This document shows positions 24,111 through 35,389 of a stretch of 64,000 nt of DNA, in pieces. The stretch is from NCBI GenBank assembly GCA_033398695.1, contig CM065801.1:107625170-107689169 (forward strand). The letters run 5' to 3'. Under the pieces are notes generated by a model that had not been told where the DNA came from, ran no database searches, and saw only the letters and a list, made by a program, of their open reading frames with translations. The translations under genes were made by a program, and so were the position numbers. The stretch's first letter is position 1. Each line of letters begins with the position of its first letter. The DNA comes from Orobanche coerulescens. Its lineage: Eukaryota; Streptophyta; Magnoliopsida; Lamiales; Orobanchaceae.

Positions 24111-24929
24111 TCTGCATGGCGCCATCACGAGCAAGAATCGTTTATTCTTGCCATGTTTGGAACAACGAAATCTTGCGTGATAATTCATGTTACTTCCATG
24201 AATACTATGTCTACACCCTCATGAATGATTATACGGATAAAGACAACTTCGGATTCAAGGATATGCATGCCAATATAAAACCATATTCTTTTCCGACTTC
24301 AAATCTTCATACGACAATACGAAAAGCTAAACGGTTGATATCAACACCTCTATATCAGTCCATATTATCCCACTGAAGTTGATAAACGTCCTACATATAC
24401 TAGATAAATCCTTCCATGATCAGACCTTTAGATTTATCTAACAATAAGGATGTTAACGTCTAGTCCAAGATTATTATGAAATCATCTATTAGATTCGGTT
24501 AACCATTGATAGAAGCTTCTCTTCACATATTCAGTATACTAAGATTCGAATCATGATGATTATAATCAAGGTATTCCAGGCTTATACAACTCACTATTCC
24601 AAACATGATATACTTGGATAATTCATCTATGAAAATCCATATCTTGTTAACATGATCATCCAAATCGTTAGAATCCAACTCTAAGTCTGGAGATAGATTG
24701 AACATACCTTAAAATGACGAAATCACTGAACCGTAAGGTAAAATCCAACTCCGGTTGGTTGTATGCCCTTCCAAGGTGCTATTCCACTTCCATGAACATT
24801 CCACGTGGTAACCAATGTATAAATATCAACAATATGTGTTCTAAGTGTATGGGAGTATTTCTACAACTCTCTGAACTCTCAAGATTGAGGAAAGTGCGAA
24901 AGAAATGCAAGCCAACACGGTTGATGTCC

Positions 24930-25175
24930 CATTTATAATTTCTGCATTGTTAGCGCACGCTACTAAGCATCCCTTAGCGTGCGCTAATAATGGTTGACTT
25001 CAGATTTTGTCCGGGTGCGTCAGCGGGAATCTTATCCGGACCCATGTCCCGCTGGCGCACGAGCCAGCTGCCCCGCCCAATAATTGAGTCCTTAGCGCAC
25101 GTTACTCATACCTGCATAGCGTGCGCTAACAATGGCCCGATAGCGCGCGTTAAGATACATTCTTAGCGTGCGCTA
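24930..25175 (-). promoter_or_regulatory. TATA-proximal TAGCGCACGCTA array in C 5' LTR
   Basis: The array at 24950-25175 contains TTAGCGCACGCTAC, TTAGCGTGCGCTAA, ATAGCGTGCGCTAA and TTAGCGTGCGCTAT. In minus sense it is followed within about 10 bp by ATTATAAATGG (24930-24941), the predicted TATA box. Transcription of C would start shortly after, near 24900. Confidence 0.8.
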
Positions 25176-25582
25176 TCACAAGGTTGTATGAGCAATTTTG
25201 CAAGTTGCTATACTTATGTACAATGATATTAATGCACTAAATATCATACTCCAATAATCAAAATCACCAATCCGAAATAATACATGGTTTGAATACAGAT
25301 GAAATACACTGTAATAAATCCGGATATTACATAGCCAAATATGATACTTCCAGCACAAGACTACCAATCACGATGAAAATGATAATACTCCCGTCTCGAT
25401 TGATAAACGGAGATGAAAAGACGATCGGTAACTCATACACGGTTACAACATGCCAACAACAGTGAACGCAAATGAATGAATCATGAATGATGAGTGATTA
25501 ATAATGAGTGAAAATTACTGAGTGACAAATACTGACTGATTAATACTGAATGAAAATGAATGAATTACAACCGGGTATTACA

Positions 25583-25912
25583 TACTCCCCCCCCCCCTTA
25601 AAAAGAGTTTCGTCCTCGAAACTAAGGGTCAAACAACTTGGGATAATTCTCCCGCATACTCGCCTCGGTTTCCCATGTAGCCTCTTCGACTCCGTGTCTA
25701 GACCATTGAATCTTGACCAAAGGAATCGTTTTGTTCCTCAACTGTTTGATTCGCCGCTCTAAAACTCGTATAGGACGCTCCTCATACGAATGATCATCCG
25801 CGATCTCGATTTCGTCGAACTGAAGTATGTGGCTCGGGTTGGCAACATACTTCCGCAATTGAGAGACGTGAAACACATTATGAATTCGGCTCAATGCCGG
25901 AGGTAAAGCCAA
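25583..25912 (-). pseudogene. pol: Element E purine tract and chromodomain-like pol tail
   Basis: The frame at 25622-25912 is open and reads ALPPALSRIHNVFHVSQLRK, then HILQFDEIEIADDHS, then the chromodomain-like segment RVLERRIKQLRNKTIPLVKI, WSRHGVEEATWE, ending NYPELFDP. This is the least damaged copy of the module in the window. The tract of ten or more C at 25588-25599 (G-rich in sense) is the purine tract that primes plus-strand synthesis; its length differs from the other copies. Confidence 0.9.
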
Positions 25913-25933
25913 TCGATAAGCTAACTCGCCTAC

Positions 25934-26883
25934 TCAATCTAAAATCTCAAACGGTCCAATGAATCTCGAACTCAACTTTCCCCGTTTTCCGAAACGGAAA
26001 ATACCTCGACTCGGGGATACCTTGACCAACATGTGGTCACCTGTCTCGAACTCTAGTTTTCGACGACGATTATCTGCATATGATTTTTGTCGACTCTGAG
26101 CGGTCAACAAACGACTCCTGATCAAAGATACCTTCTCACGGGCGGCTATAAGCATATCGGGCTCGGTGCCGATTCACTCTGATAAGTCGTCCCAACACAA
26201 AGGAGATCGACAATGACGACCGTACAAGGCCTCGTAAGGTGCCATCTTAATCGAAGCATGCCAACTATTATTGTACGTAAACTCAATCAATGGTAATTGG
26301 GCTTCCCAATCGTCTTTCCAATCGAGGATGCATGCCCTCAACATGTCCTCCAATGTCTGAATAGTCCTCTCTGATTGTCCATCGAACTGAGGATGAAAAG
26401 CGATACTGAGATTAAGCTAAGTTCCCATAGCACGATGAACTGATTTCCAAAAATGAGACACGAATCGTCTGTCACGATCGGAAACGATACTTTTAGGAGT
26501 ACCGTGTAGTCCACTATCTCTTTGATGAACAACTGGGCAAGTCTCTCGGGACCCCATGTATCCTTAATGTCAAGGAAATGAGCCCATTTAGTCAAACGGT
26601 CCATAATTACCCAGATTGTATTCATGCCACGATGACTCGTCGGCAAACTCGTGATGAAATCCATCAAAATGTCTTCCCACTTCCACTCTGGAATAGGGAG
26701 AGGTTTTAGCATACCCGCCGGTTGCTGATGTTCAATCTTGACTTGCTGACAGGTTAAGCATCTCGAAACAAATTCTGCGACTTCTCGCTTCATATTACTC
26801 CACCAGTTATTTTGTTTCAAGTCCTTGTACATCTTGCTAGACACCTGATGAACGGAATAAGGGGTAACATGAGCTTCTCTCAA
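25934..26883 (-). pseudogene. pol: Element E integrase
   Basis: The frame at 26338-26883 carries the zinc-binding region (CLTCQQVKIEHQQPAG) and first catalytic Asp (IWVIMDRLTKWAHF), then shifts near 26515 where a base is missing relative to element A, so the SDRD and SER motifs are in another frame. The frame at 25934-26155 carries the C-terminal segment (AQSRQKSYADNRRRKLEFE, GKLSSRFIGPFEIL). The 26160-26340 stretch links them without a stop-free frame. Role: insertion of the cDNA into host DNA. Confidence 0.88.
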
Positions 26884-27430
26884 AATCGAGTTTTTTCAAC
26901 TCGGCATTCGCCGGTACACACAACCGATTCTTAAATCGCAAAAGTCCATCCTCGTGGACCACAAATCCAGGGGCTTTCCCCTGAGCCACATCCTCACGGA
27001 TGCGCAACAATGATGGGTCTAAACCCTGATTCTCTCTGATTGCCTCCTCAATTGGCGATGAAATCTCTAACATGCAAAGTTGCCCTTGCACTCGCTGAAG
27101 CCAGACCTCGATCTTGGGTCTAAGGACTTCCTGCTGAATCTCCTTCTGAACTGTTAAACGAGCAAGCATTAGCTCCTGAACGGAATTACGACTCAAGGTA
27201 TCGGCAACCATATTTGCCTTACCCGGGTGGTACAGGATCTCGATATCATAATCTTTGATTAGTTCCAACCACCGCCTCTGTCGCATATTTAACTCCTGAG
27301 TAAATATATACTTCAAACTCTTGTGATCAATGAATATCTGACAGGTGACGCCATAAAGGTAATGACGCCAAATCTTCAACGCGAAAACCACGGCTGCTAA
27401 ATCCAGGTCGTGGGTCGGATAATTAACCTC
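26837..27430 (-). pseudogene. pol: Element E RNase H, C-terminal part, at insertion site of L
   Basis: The open frame 26837-27391 reads [50 protein letters not shown] and VADTLSR, typical of the gypsy RNase H domain, then the linker [10 protein letters not shown] and [11 protein letters not shown]. The domain continues on the far side of L at 51763: after removing L and one GTAAG copy, the reading frame is continuous. This shows that L is an insertion into pol. Confidence 0.92.
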
Positions 27431-28711
27431 GTAAGTGTTGGGATTCGGTGCCTAAAACGAAGGCCCAGCGGAAGCGGTAAAACGAAAATTAATTCGATCC
27501 GAATCCCTACGAGGATCGATCGAGCTACGTATATACGAATATATAAACGAAAAGCAAGAGTCGTAAGAAACTAACCCTCGAAGTCCGTTGATTAAATGGT
27601 AACCTTCTCTTGAGCTATTCCCCAAGCTCTTGAACGATCCAACGCCGAAAGCACCGCGTCTCTACTTGCCACACGCCGGAGAAACAACAGGAACGACGAT
27701 CACCTTGCTATCCTCCGAGGATACGGCTAGAGCTAAGTGATGAAGCTATATATGTAAAGATTATTACACTCTAAGTGTTTTAATCTTACTCTCTCTATAT
27801 GATTTTCTCTCAATTTTTCTCCAAGAAAAATGAAGAAGAAAATGAATGAAGAAGATGAAGATAATTGAGAAAATGGTTTTTCTCTCTCTCTCTCTCTCAA
27901 TCTCACTCACGTAGGAAGGCTTGGAATCTCAAGTGAGAGATGTCTTCTTCATTTATTCAACTCTTCACATGATACATCTCATTATTATGAGAATCAAAGC
28001 CCCACAAAGTCATCTTTTTCATATAAAATGAAAACAACAAGACAAGAGGAAAGTGGGTGGAAATTAGGGGGGCGGCTACCATGCAGAAACGGATGAGTTC
28101 GGTTCGTTTCGGACTCCCGTGAGTCCAAACAGATAAACTACGATTCCGTTCCGATGTATTTGTATTGATTAATTAATCTAATTAATTAAACATATCAAAT
28201 ACAAAATAACATAATTAATTTCTCCAAGAAATAATTATATTCATGAATTAAATTAATCACCAGTGATATATTTAATCCATTAAGCCGTAAATCAATTTAT
28301 CCGATAAATCGATTTAAACATCCAATGTCCCAAATTAGATATCCAATATCTAATATTCATAATGAGAGAATTAGCTTAATTCATTCCGTCGTCAATCCTA
28401 ATGCGCGACTCGGAAGGTCCGTCTCAGTCAGCAATGGGAGGAACCAAAGAGTAGTAGCACCACCTAGCCAGCCTGGTGGCCTACACTGTACCCCGACTGA
28501 GAACGAATGATTGGGATCATTCAAGAACCATTCTGTCGTGAATACCAGTATACGTATAAACCCTTCTTTCAAATATCCCGATCAAGTTATAGGGTCACGG
28601 TCAGTCAAACCCTATCTGTACTTGACGCTATGCATGCGTTAATGCAAATCGAGATCATCGAGCTCTCGTGTATCTAATACAGCTAGCTCCAATTCTTTGG
28701 CCAAAGACTTA

Positions 28712-29205
28712 CACTACTAGAAAAAACGGCTTTAGTGACGCTCAAAAGTGTCACAATAGGTGGTGTATTGTGACGCTTTTGCTATAGTGACGCTTTTCGA
28801 AAGCGTCACCTGATTTGGCGTTTCAATAGACCGTTGTTGTGACACTTAAAAGGTGTTGCAACAGATATCTAATGTGACGCTTTCTTGCATATTGTGACGC
28901 TTTTCATGCATCACATGAGTAAGCTTTAGTGACGCTTTTTGCCATTTTTTGCGACACTTTTTGGCGTCATACAAGTGAATTGTAGTGACACTTTTTAACA
29001 TCACTAGAGTTAATAACTAACTTAACTACTTTTATTAGTGACATATTTTAAGGCCACAATAGCATATTATAGTGACACTTTTTAGCATCACGTAAAAAAC
29101 ATAACTACCTTAACTAACTCTTTTAGTGACTCATTTTTGCATCACAATAGTGTGCTATAGTGACACTTTTTAACATCACATAAAAGTTTATAACTACATT
29201 GACTA
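28712..29205. repeat. Left terminal inverted repeat and subterminal repeats of K
   Basis: After the terminal repeat, the motif TAGTGACGCTTTT or GTGACACTTTTTA occurs about ten times in both orientations up to the J insertion at 29201, and continues at 38633-38700. The set GCGTCAC/GTGACGC can pair within the strand. In En/Spm, TNPA binds such subterminal repeats; the same role is inferred here. Confidence 0.88.
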
Positions 29206-29404
29206 TGTAATACCCGGTTGTGAATTCATTTATTATCATTCAGTAACTGTCACTCAGAAAATTTTTCACTCAGTAATAATCATTCATCATTCATATTCAG
29301 TCAACTATGTTCACCATTCGGCGTATTTTGGGATCATCACTGTTTGAGATCGAGCCGAGATTATTGTCATCATCATCATCATGTTTTGATTTTCAGTTTG
29401 AGAG

Positions 29405-29842
29405 GTAGCGCACGCTACACATTGTAGTTAGCGCGCGCTAATGAGGTGCATGTAACGCACGCAATGATTCAGTACTAGCGCACGCTAGCGCAAGTGAGGC
29501 GCATATCCGAAGGTACCGGGCTGATTTGGGAAATTCGTAGCGCACGCTACGAGTGGTAAGTAGCGACGCTAACTATGCGGGTAACGCACGCTAAGACTTG
29601 AGTAGCGCACGCCAGCGCGCCGCAATGCAGGATGAGGTTACGGACTCCGTGATTTTGGATATCAACTATCGTGTAGCGCACGCTAACATAAGGTTAACGA
29701 CGCTAAGGTCAGCCGTTAGCGCACGCTACCAAAGGTACTTAGCGCACGCTAACGATTGATCGGGGTCTGGACTACCGGTACACGCGTTAGCGCACGCTAA
29801 CATCGAGTTAGCGCGCGCTAAACCGGGACGATATATATAGGG
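29405..29842 (+). promoter_or_regulatory. TAGCGCACGCTA array with TATA box, J 5' LTR
   Basis: About fifteen words of the type GTAGCGCACGCTAC, TTAGCGCGCGCTAA and TTAGCGCACGCTAC occur in 420 bp. The array stops a few bases before GATATATATAGG (29830-29841). Pyrimidine-rich leader CATTTCTTCATTTCTCAATC follows, as expected around a plant transcription start. Confidence 0.85.
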
Positions 29843-30949
29843 ATGCTTTGGTCCAACGTTCGTCATTTCTTCATTTCTCAATCATTTGGACGAGCTCGGC
29901 GATTCGTAAAGGTCTTTTCGAGATACAATCATCTAGCATCATCTTCAACCTTCTAAGTTGGATTAATCATCATCTAAATCAGTTTCATCACTCCAAATCA
30001 AGGTAATGATTCTTGGATCTAGAATTTCGAGTCTTGGGTGTTTTGCCTTCGATCTCTTCGTGTTAAATCGATATTATGTTGGAATATGTTAGATATGGAT
30101 TATCTATCTTGGATACATGTATTTCTACGGATTCATTGGTGTAATTTTCGGAATTTGTGAATAATTGAGGAATTGTTCAAGAACCCTTACGGGTTGACTT
30201 TGGAATTTTGGGGGTTTTCGACTAAATGTTGTTGAAATATCGTTCTAAGTATTCCTATTGGATTATTGATAGTATTCATGAGTTTTTGTGGGTTTGAATC
30301 ATTCATTGGGAGTTGGTTTCGGATGTAATTGAGTTTTGGTTGTAAACAATTGGAGATTGTTTACAACGCGTTTGTGTAAATGCCCCAATGAGTTTCGGGT
30401 ATTGTTGTATCGACTTTTGAGTTGGTTGTGATTATGCTTGATTCATGTATTAAGAGAATTGTTGGTTTTTGTGTTGTTTAAGGTTGTTCAAGCGGCCGGT
30501 AATTTCATTAAAGACGTTGATCGTGGAAGTACCTTCTCGCCTTCGGTTTGAGGCAAGTTTTATACTTGTACTGGTCAATGAGCTAATGTCATCATGTATG
30601 TGTATGAATGTGTTGTATCATTCCGAGACTTAGTCTCTTCATGAATTCATTGATATCAAGAGATCGTTCGATACGATACCTTCCGGCAATTTTGCCAAAT
30701 GTTGATTGTTGTTCGTTAACGGCCGATTCAAGGCATTGTAGTACTCATTATTAATGTCATTGTCGATAGCCGGTTCGCGGTATCGATGTATCGATTGTTG
30801 TTAATATAGATGTCAATTTAAGACATCGTTCATTGTTATTCCTGTTTGGATCGTCATTAAAACCGCATGTGCCGATTAAAGGTATTGGCTTATTCATTTC
30901 TCACCTTCGTCGTCGGTAACCGATTAAAGGTGCCGAGGCATCATTCGTA

Positions 30950-31385
30950 TCATTGTCATCGATTGGCCGTTCTCAGGCAAATCTAAATGTTCAATCATTC
31001 ACTGCATCGTTGTTATCGATTGACCTTTCTAAGGCAATCGATGTATTCACTCATTCATCGTGTCATTGTTATCGATTGACCTTTCTAAGGCAATCGATGT
31101 ATTCACTCATTCATCGTGTCATTGTTATCGATTGACCTTTCTAAGGCAATCGATGTATTCACTCATTCATCGTGTCATTGTTATCGATTGACCTTTCTAA
31201 GGCAATCGATGTATTCACTCATTCATCGTGTCATTGTTATCGATTGACCTTTCTAAGGCAATCGAGGTATTCACTCATTCATCGTGTCATTGTTATCGAT
31301 TGGCCGCTCTCAGGCAAATCGAAGTGTTCAATCATCCGCTGCATCATTGTTGTCGGTTGGCCGTTCTAAGGCAATCGAGGTGTTA
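30950..31385. repeat. 56-bp tandem repeats in J 5' LTR
   Basis: About seven copies of a 56-bp unit, five nearly identical, each with the inverted repeat ATCGATTG...CAATCGAT around ACCTTTCTAAGG. Older, degenerate copies extend left to about 30690. The unit matches the array inside element A at 4204-4850. Confidence 0.93.
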
Positions 31386-31461
31386 ATTTGGGACTGTCAA
31401 GGACGATGTCTATCCGTGTGTTACTATCATCGTGTTGGCCGACTCAAGGCAGCACACTATC

Positions 31462-31690
31462 ATTCATTGTGATACGGCTTCGTGCCGTGGCTTCGGCCCT
31501 AAGTGTGATACGGCTGGATGCCGTGGCTTCGGCCCTCATTGTGATACGGCTTCGTGCCGTGGCTTCGGCCCTAATTGTGATACGGCTGGATGCCGTGGCT
31601 TCGGCCCTAAGTGTGATACGGCTGGATGCCGTGGCTTCGGCCCTCATTGTGATACGGCTTCGTGCCGTGGCTTCGGCCCTCATTGATACA
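31462..31690. repeat. 36-bp tandem repeats in J 5' LTR
   Basis: Six to seven copies of a 36-bp unit starting TGTGATACGGCT, with GGCTTCGTGCC and GGATGCC variants. Because the period is a multiple of three, open frames appear on both strands with a 12-residue repeat (CDTAGCRGFGPK). There is no start context or conservation to support translation. The 3' LTR copy at 37660-37865 is shortened by small deletions. Confidence 0.93.
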
Positions 31691-32457
31691 AATGGCCATT
31701 CGACTTCAGTGTTTGTGATATTTGTTAATTTCCATTTGAACGGCTTGTAAGCCTTTATTATTGTCTGGTAATTTCATTGGAGCCTTCGGGCATTGTGATT
31801 CATAATTAATTCAGTCTGGTTTGGTTCATGTCTTGTAATTCATTGTGGTATTCGTGATTTTGATTCGCCGTCGGGCACTTATGTTCTAACACGTCGAGCA
31901 ATGTATTAATAGTATGCCGTGGGCATAGTATTTCACGAATGCTCGGTTCTTACCTTGGTTTGTGAGCATCTCGTATTATTATTATCATTGTACCATTTCA
32001 TTACGCCTTTGGATGCATATCATGTTATACATGTATTTGATGTTCATTATACGGATGGTGACCGTGGGGCGGAACATGTTTTCATGTTTTAGGTGCTTGC
32101 GAGGAGAGAGTTGAGACACAGAGGCATGACGTTGGCAACGAGGCATTCGAGCGATACTAGTCCGAGTTGTTCATTGTTGGTCAGTCAGTTGGAGTGTACT
32201 CCGGCATCGTCAGTTGTTGTCATGTTGTATTACCCGAACAAATGTTCGTGGATGTTGTTGTATTTCATTTTGGCCATGTAGGCCACCTTTGTCATTGAAA
32301 TTCCTTATCGGAATATTGTGTCGGACATCATGGTAAGGACTATGATTTTCCCTTGTTGTTCAAATTAATGTATTTTTAGTCATGTTACTTTGGTGGATCT
32401 CCCGGCGTGGGGTCCACAGACCGTAATAACTTGATAGGATTTGGGGGTGTTACGAAA

Positions 32458-32470
32458 TGGTATCGGAGCC
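32458..32470 (+). other. Primer-binding site of element J
   Basis: TGGTATCGGAGCC lies four bases after the 5' LTR. It differs from the initiator tRNA-Met complement by CAG to CGG, as in elements A and E. Confidence 0.82.
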
Positions 32471-33423
32471 TTGGGTTGTGAAATACCCCGAGATGTGAGT
32501 TATGTGGTCCTAAGCGCGGTAGTAGTGGGATTGTCGTGTTATGACAATCTAGTCGATCTGTTTTGTGAGTCGTAATATTAGTGCGACTGCACGAGTCATT
32601 CATTCATCGAGTCGTCGTCAGTGAAGACTAGTATCGCGAGACCTCGAAGCTTCGTATGACCTGTGTAAGGACTCGATTCTCTTTATGTTCATACATTCAT
32701 CATGTCATTAATTGTTCATGCTTTGCTGGAACCTATATGTGATATTAGTGTTATGATTGATTCATGACTAATTGTTTTGGGACACGTGTGGCTTGTGTAA
32801 GCATTAAGGATCAACTCATTCATCAGTTAATAATCCTCAATCATCATTCTGATCTTGTCAATCATGTAAATTCATTCATCACTCAGTCAACATCATTACT
32901 CAGTTAATTCATCGCCCAGATTATTCACTCATCACTCAGTCAATATCATTACTCAGTTAATTCATCACTCAGTTAATTCATTCATCATTCAGTCAATATC
33001 AATACTCAGTTGCTTCGTTCATCACTCAATTAACCTCATCGTTCAGCTAATTCATTCATCACTCAATTAATCTCATTGTTTAGCTAATTCACTCGTCGCT
33101 CAGTCAATCTCATTGTTCAGTTAATTCATTAATCATTCAGCCCATCTCACGGTTCAGTTGTTGATCTTGAGGATCGAATTTTCAACCTTGTTAACTTGTT
33201 CAAGGTAATCATTTCAGGAATTTCATCAGGCAATCATGTTACCTCATTTGATGTTTCATACGGTCTTATCATACTCTGACGTAATGTCGACGATCATTTC
33301 ATTAAATCATTAATGCATTCATTGTGTTAGAGCGTGTATGCTCATTATTGTCACTCTGTAACGTAATCATAATGCGATATTCATGCGGAATCTATAATCA
33401 TCATGTGACTTTCCTACTTCAGT
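32471..33423 (+). other. Element J leader, AT-rich with degenerate repeats
   Basis: No gene is seen. From about 32810 to 33150 the sequence is a degenerate tandem repeat of ATTCATCACTCAGTTAATTC-type words. This matches, in the opposite strand, the leader of element E at 54720-54930. Confidence 0.8.
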
Positions 33424-34694
33424 ATGGATAGAGCTGTCAGAGGACGCAGGGGAAGAGGCCGCGGTGCGGGCCAGAACCCGGGATCTCGTGTGCATGCCCA
33501 CACGAACGCGAGGGATATCATTAATTCATCAAATAGCGAGGCTACTCATTCATCAGCAGATAATCATTCACTGTCAGGGAGTCGTACCCGAGAGGCATCT
33601 CACTCGGAAGGTGTTCGGGTTGATCCATTCATATTTATGCAGGGCATGATGGCCCAGATGACTCAGATGACGCGGATAGTGGAGACCATGCACGGACCTC
33701 GATGGGTTGTGGTCCACCGCAATTGAGGATACAGTGCCATTGCATGGACAGACTGGAGGAGTGAATCAGATTGTTGGCGATATCTCTCGTCAGATGCCGC
33801 CTACTTTTGAGGGTTCATCAGAACCAGCTGATATTGTTCATTGGCTCGAGCATTTTGATAAACTCTTCGACATGGTTCAGTGTCCGGAGGAGAGTAAAGT
33901 GGCCGTAGCGGCTTATTACTTGAGTAAGGGCGCTTATTCGTGGTGGCTTTCTGTGAAACCCATCGATCGTGATTGTATTTGGAGCGAGTTCAAGACTCTC
34001 ATGTTAGAGAGGTATTATCCGGCTCCACTTCGTGAAGCTAAGTTGTCGAGGTTTTGAACCCCGAACCCGATGGGGACGAGGGTGTTATTGTCATCGTTGA
34101 GAAGTTTCAGGGACTACTTGATTTGCTTCACAATAATCCGTCGAGGCGGATAAAATTAAGTATTTTAGCAAGAGGCTAAATCCTTGATTGAGGATGCGGT
34201 TGTTCAACCACAATTGTAATTCACTTAGTAAGTTCATCGGGAAGGCTCTTGGAGCAGAGCTTTTGATCAAGGAGCTTACTCAGAAGCATCCTTCAGTTTC
34301 TTCAGGTGAGAGGACTAGAATGCCGGCTCGTTCAGAGGGACATCGGGCTCCGCCATCCAAGGGGTCGTTTTCTAGTCGTCTTCGTCTTTGGAACAACATC
34401 TTCCTCTCGGCGACGAGTTCGACCGTTGTTTGCTTTAATCGTGATTCAAGAGGTCACGTTAGTACCGGTGCACGGTGCCGGCTATTGTTTGTTTTCTGTG
34501 TGGGAGGCGGGGACACCGGCGAAATCTGCAGGGGTTCTAGCGCCAGTAAATCTCAAGAGAGCTCGAGGGCCTCGAGAGACTTCGTTACTCCAGCCCGTGC
34601 ATCATCCAAGGGACCCTATCAGGCCTCGAGGGCCAGAGGTAAGGACATTCATCACCGGTTTGAACAAGTTAATTCTTGTGCGTTAATAGTATAA
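33424..34694 (+). pseudogene. gag: Element J gag, frame-broken
   Basis: The start at 33424 gives MDRAVRGRRGRGRGAGQN, followed by VRVDPFIFMQGMMAQMTQMT, as in E. A shift near 33715 leads to 33707-34057, which contains the Gag domain: FEGSSEPADIVHWLEHFDKL, AAYYLSKGAYSWWLS and ERYYPAPLREAKLSRF. After further shifts, 34188-34694 carries the post-capsid segment and two damaged zinc knuckles (CFNRDSRGHVST, then a CVGGGDTG-type remnant). Gag would form the particle shell and bind RNA. As written it is not translatable in one frame, though lost CAG/CTG bases may account for some breaks. Confidence 0.88.
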
Positions 34695-35389
34695 TCATTC
34701 ATTTCATTGTCGTTCATTCATTCATATAATTCATTCATCATATATATATATCAATCATATGGGGACTCATAATTATCGATTTATCATTCAATTCACGAGG
34801 AACAGCGGTTCCAATCACTTCAGGAACAATCACTCATGACATTAGTAATTCACCTTGGTGAGTCATTTTAAATCCGTGTCAGATTTGTAGTCATTTATCA
34901 TTCATCATTCATTTTTGTCACTTTCATTCTCGTGACCTTCTGAGGTCTTAGTTAGCGGCGAGTTCATCGTCGGATATACCTTAAATCGTTGAGATAGAGG
35001 AAATCGATGATGTGGGAGGATATCGATGTTGGGTACATTTGAGGTGTAACCTTGTTTTTGGATGACTGTGTTAATCTATCAGTAATAATGTATCGTGACC
35101 GTGGATCATTTATTGTTGATCTATCTTATTATGATCATACTCGAGAATCTTGAGATCTGGGTCATTTGTTGGGAGTTCATCCCTTCGACGTTGTGCTCGA
35201 GATTTCGTGATAATTTGGGAAATCGTTCACTGTGTTTCGAGACGTCAAGTCTTGGGGACTTGGGCTTGCGGTTGATTTGGTCCCGAGGACTATTTGGGCG
35301 TTATTGTTTTCAGATCGTGATGGATAGTTCATATCCCGAGTTGTTTACCCTCAGTTTCGAGGACGAAACTCTTTTTAAGGGGGGGAGTA
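34695..35389 (+). other. Element J: LTR-like fragment, pol tail remnant and purine tract
   Basis: Positions 34700-34950 align with the reverse complement of the LTR body of E (about 14080-14300), including the GAACAGCGGTTCCAATCACTT block, so a piece of A/E-type LTR lies inside J. Near 35328-35385 the frame reads SYPELF, the last residues of pol, then the TTTCGAGGACGAAACTC leader to the purine tract AAGGGGGGGAG (35378-35387). All of protease, RT, RNase H and integrase is missing. Confidence 0.82.

Larger units (their letters stand above)
15785..25331 (-). mobile_element. Element C: complete-structure gypsy (Tekay-like) retrotransposon
   Basis: C has both LTRs (15785-18120 and 22966-25331), a primer site, gag with two zinc knuckles, protease, RT, RNase H, integrase and a chromodomain-like tail, all on the minus strand. 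Perfect 5-bp duplications TAGCC flank it (15780-15784 and 25332-25336). It lies inside the 3' LTR of element E. Gag, protease and RT are mostly readable; the 3' half of pol is frame-broken. Length is 9547 bp. Confidence 0.94.
22966..25331 (-). repeat. 5' LTR of element C
   Basis: The LTR is 2366 bp and begins in minus sense at 25331 and ends CCCGGGGGTGTTACA-like at 22966 next to the primer site. It contains two palindrome clusters, a TATA box (24930-24941) and a hairpin (about 23318-23330). It is almost identical to the 3' LTR except in and around the palindrome clusters, where it keeps many CAG and CTG triplets that the 3' copy lacks. Confidence 0.93.
13412..25582 (-). repeat. 3' LTR of element E, split by element C
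   Basis: The LTR occupies 13412-15784 and 25337-25582, about 2.62 kb in total, against 2.64 kb for the other copy at 55116-57756. Continuity across C is clear: the sequence before 15779 and after 25337 joins to match the stretch near 57500-57530 in the other LTR. It ends GGGGTGTTACA (minus sense) at 13412 and starts TGTAATACCCGG at 25582. TATA is at 15053-15061 (minus TTTATAAGG). The CCCC-GGGG hairpin lies near 13779-13793. Confidence 0.92.
29206..32453 (+). repeat. 5' LTR of element J
   Basis: The LTR begins TGTAATACCCGGTTGTGAAT and ends GGGGGTGTTAC; the final CA is reduced to C relative to the 3' copy, which fits a lost base. It contains a palindrome array, TATA, two tandem-repeat arrays and, at about 32060-32090, a CCG-GGGGC hairpin followed by TTTTCATGTTTTAGGTG. 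No coding content is supported. Confidence 0.94.

Noticed and set aside
27880..27900. TC-rich tract as a promoter element
   Set aside because: It is a short microsatellite inside solo LTR L, downstream of its TATA box, with no further support.
29405..29830. Regular short palindromic repeats resembling a CRISPR array
   Set aside because: The repeats are 12 bp with irregular 5-60 bp spacers inside plant LTRs, flanked by TATA boxes and target-site duplications. No cas gene or prokaryotic context is present.
30950..31385. 56-bp repeats as a CRISPR or centromeric satellite
   Set aside because: The units are contiguous with no unique spacers, few in number and confined to LTR J and one insertion in A.
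31388..31750. Repeat protein VIRLRAVASAL / CDTAGCRGFGPK
   Set aside because: The 36-bp period makes several frames open on both strands, and the 3' LTR copy is frame-shifted.
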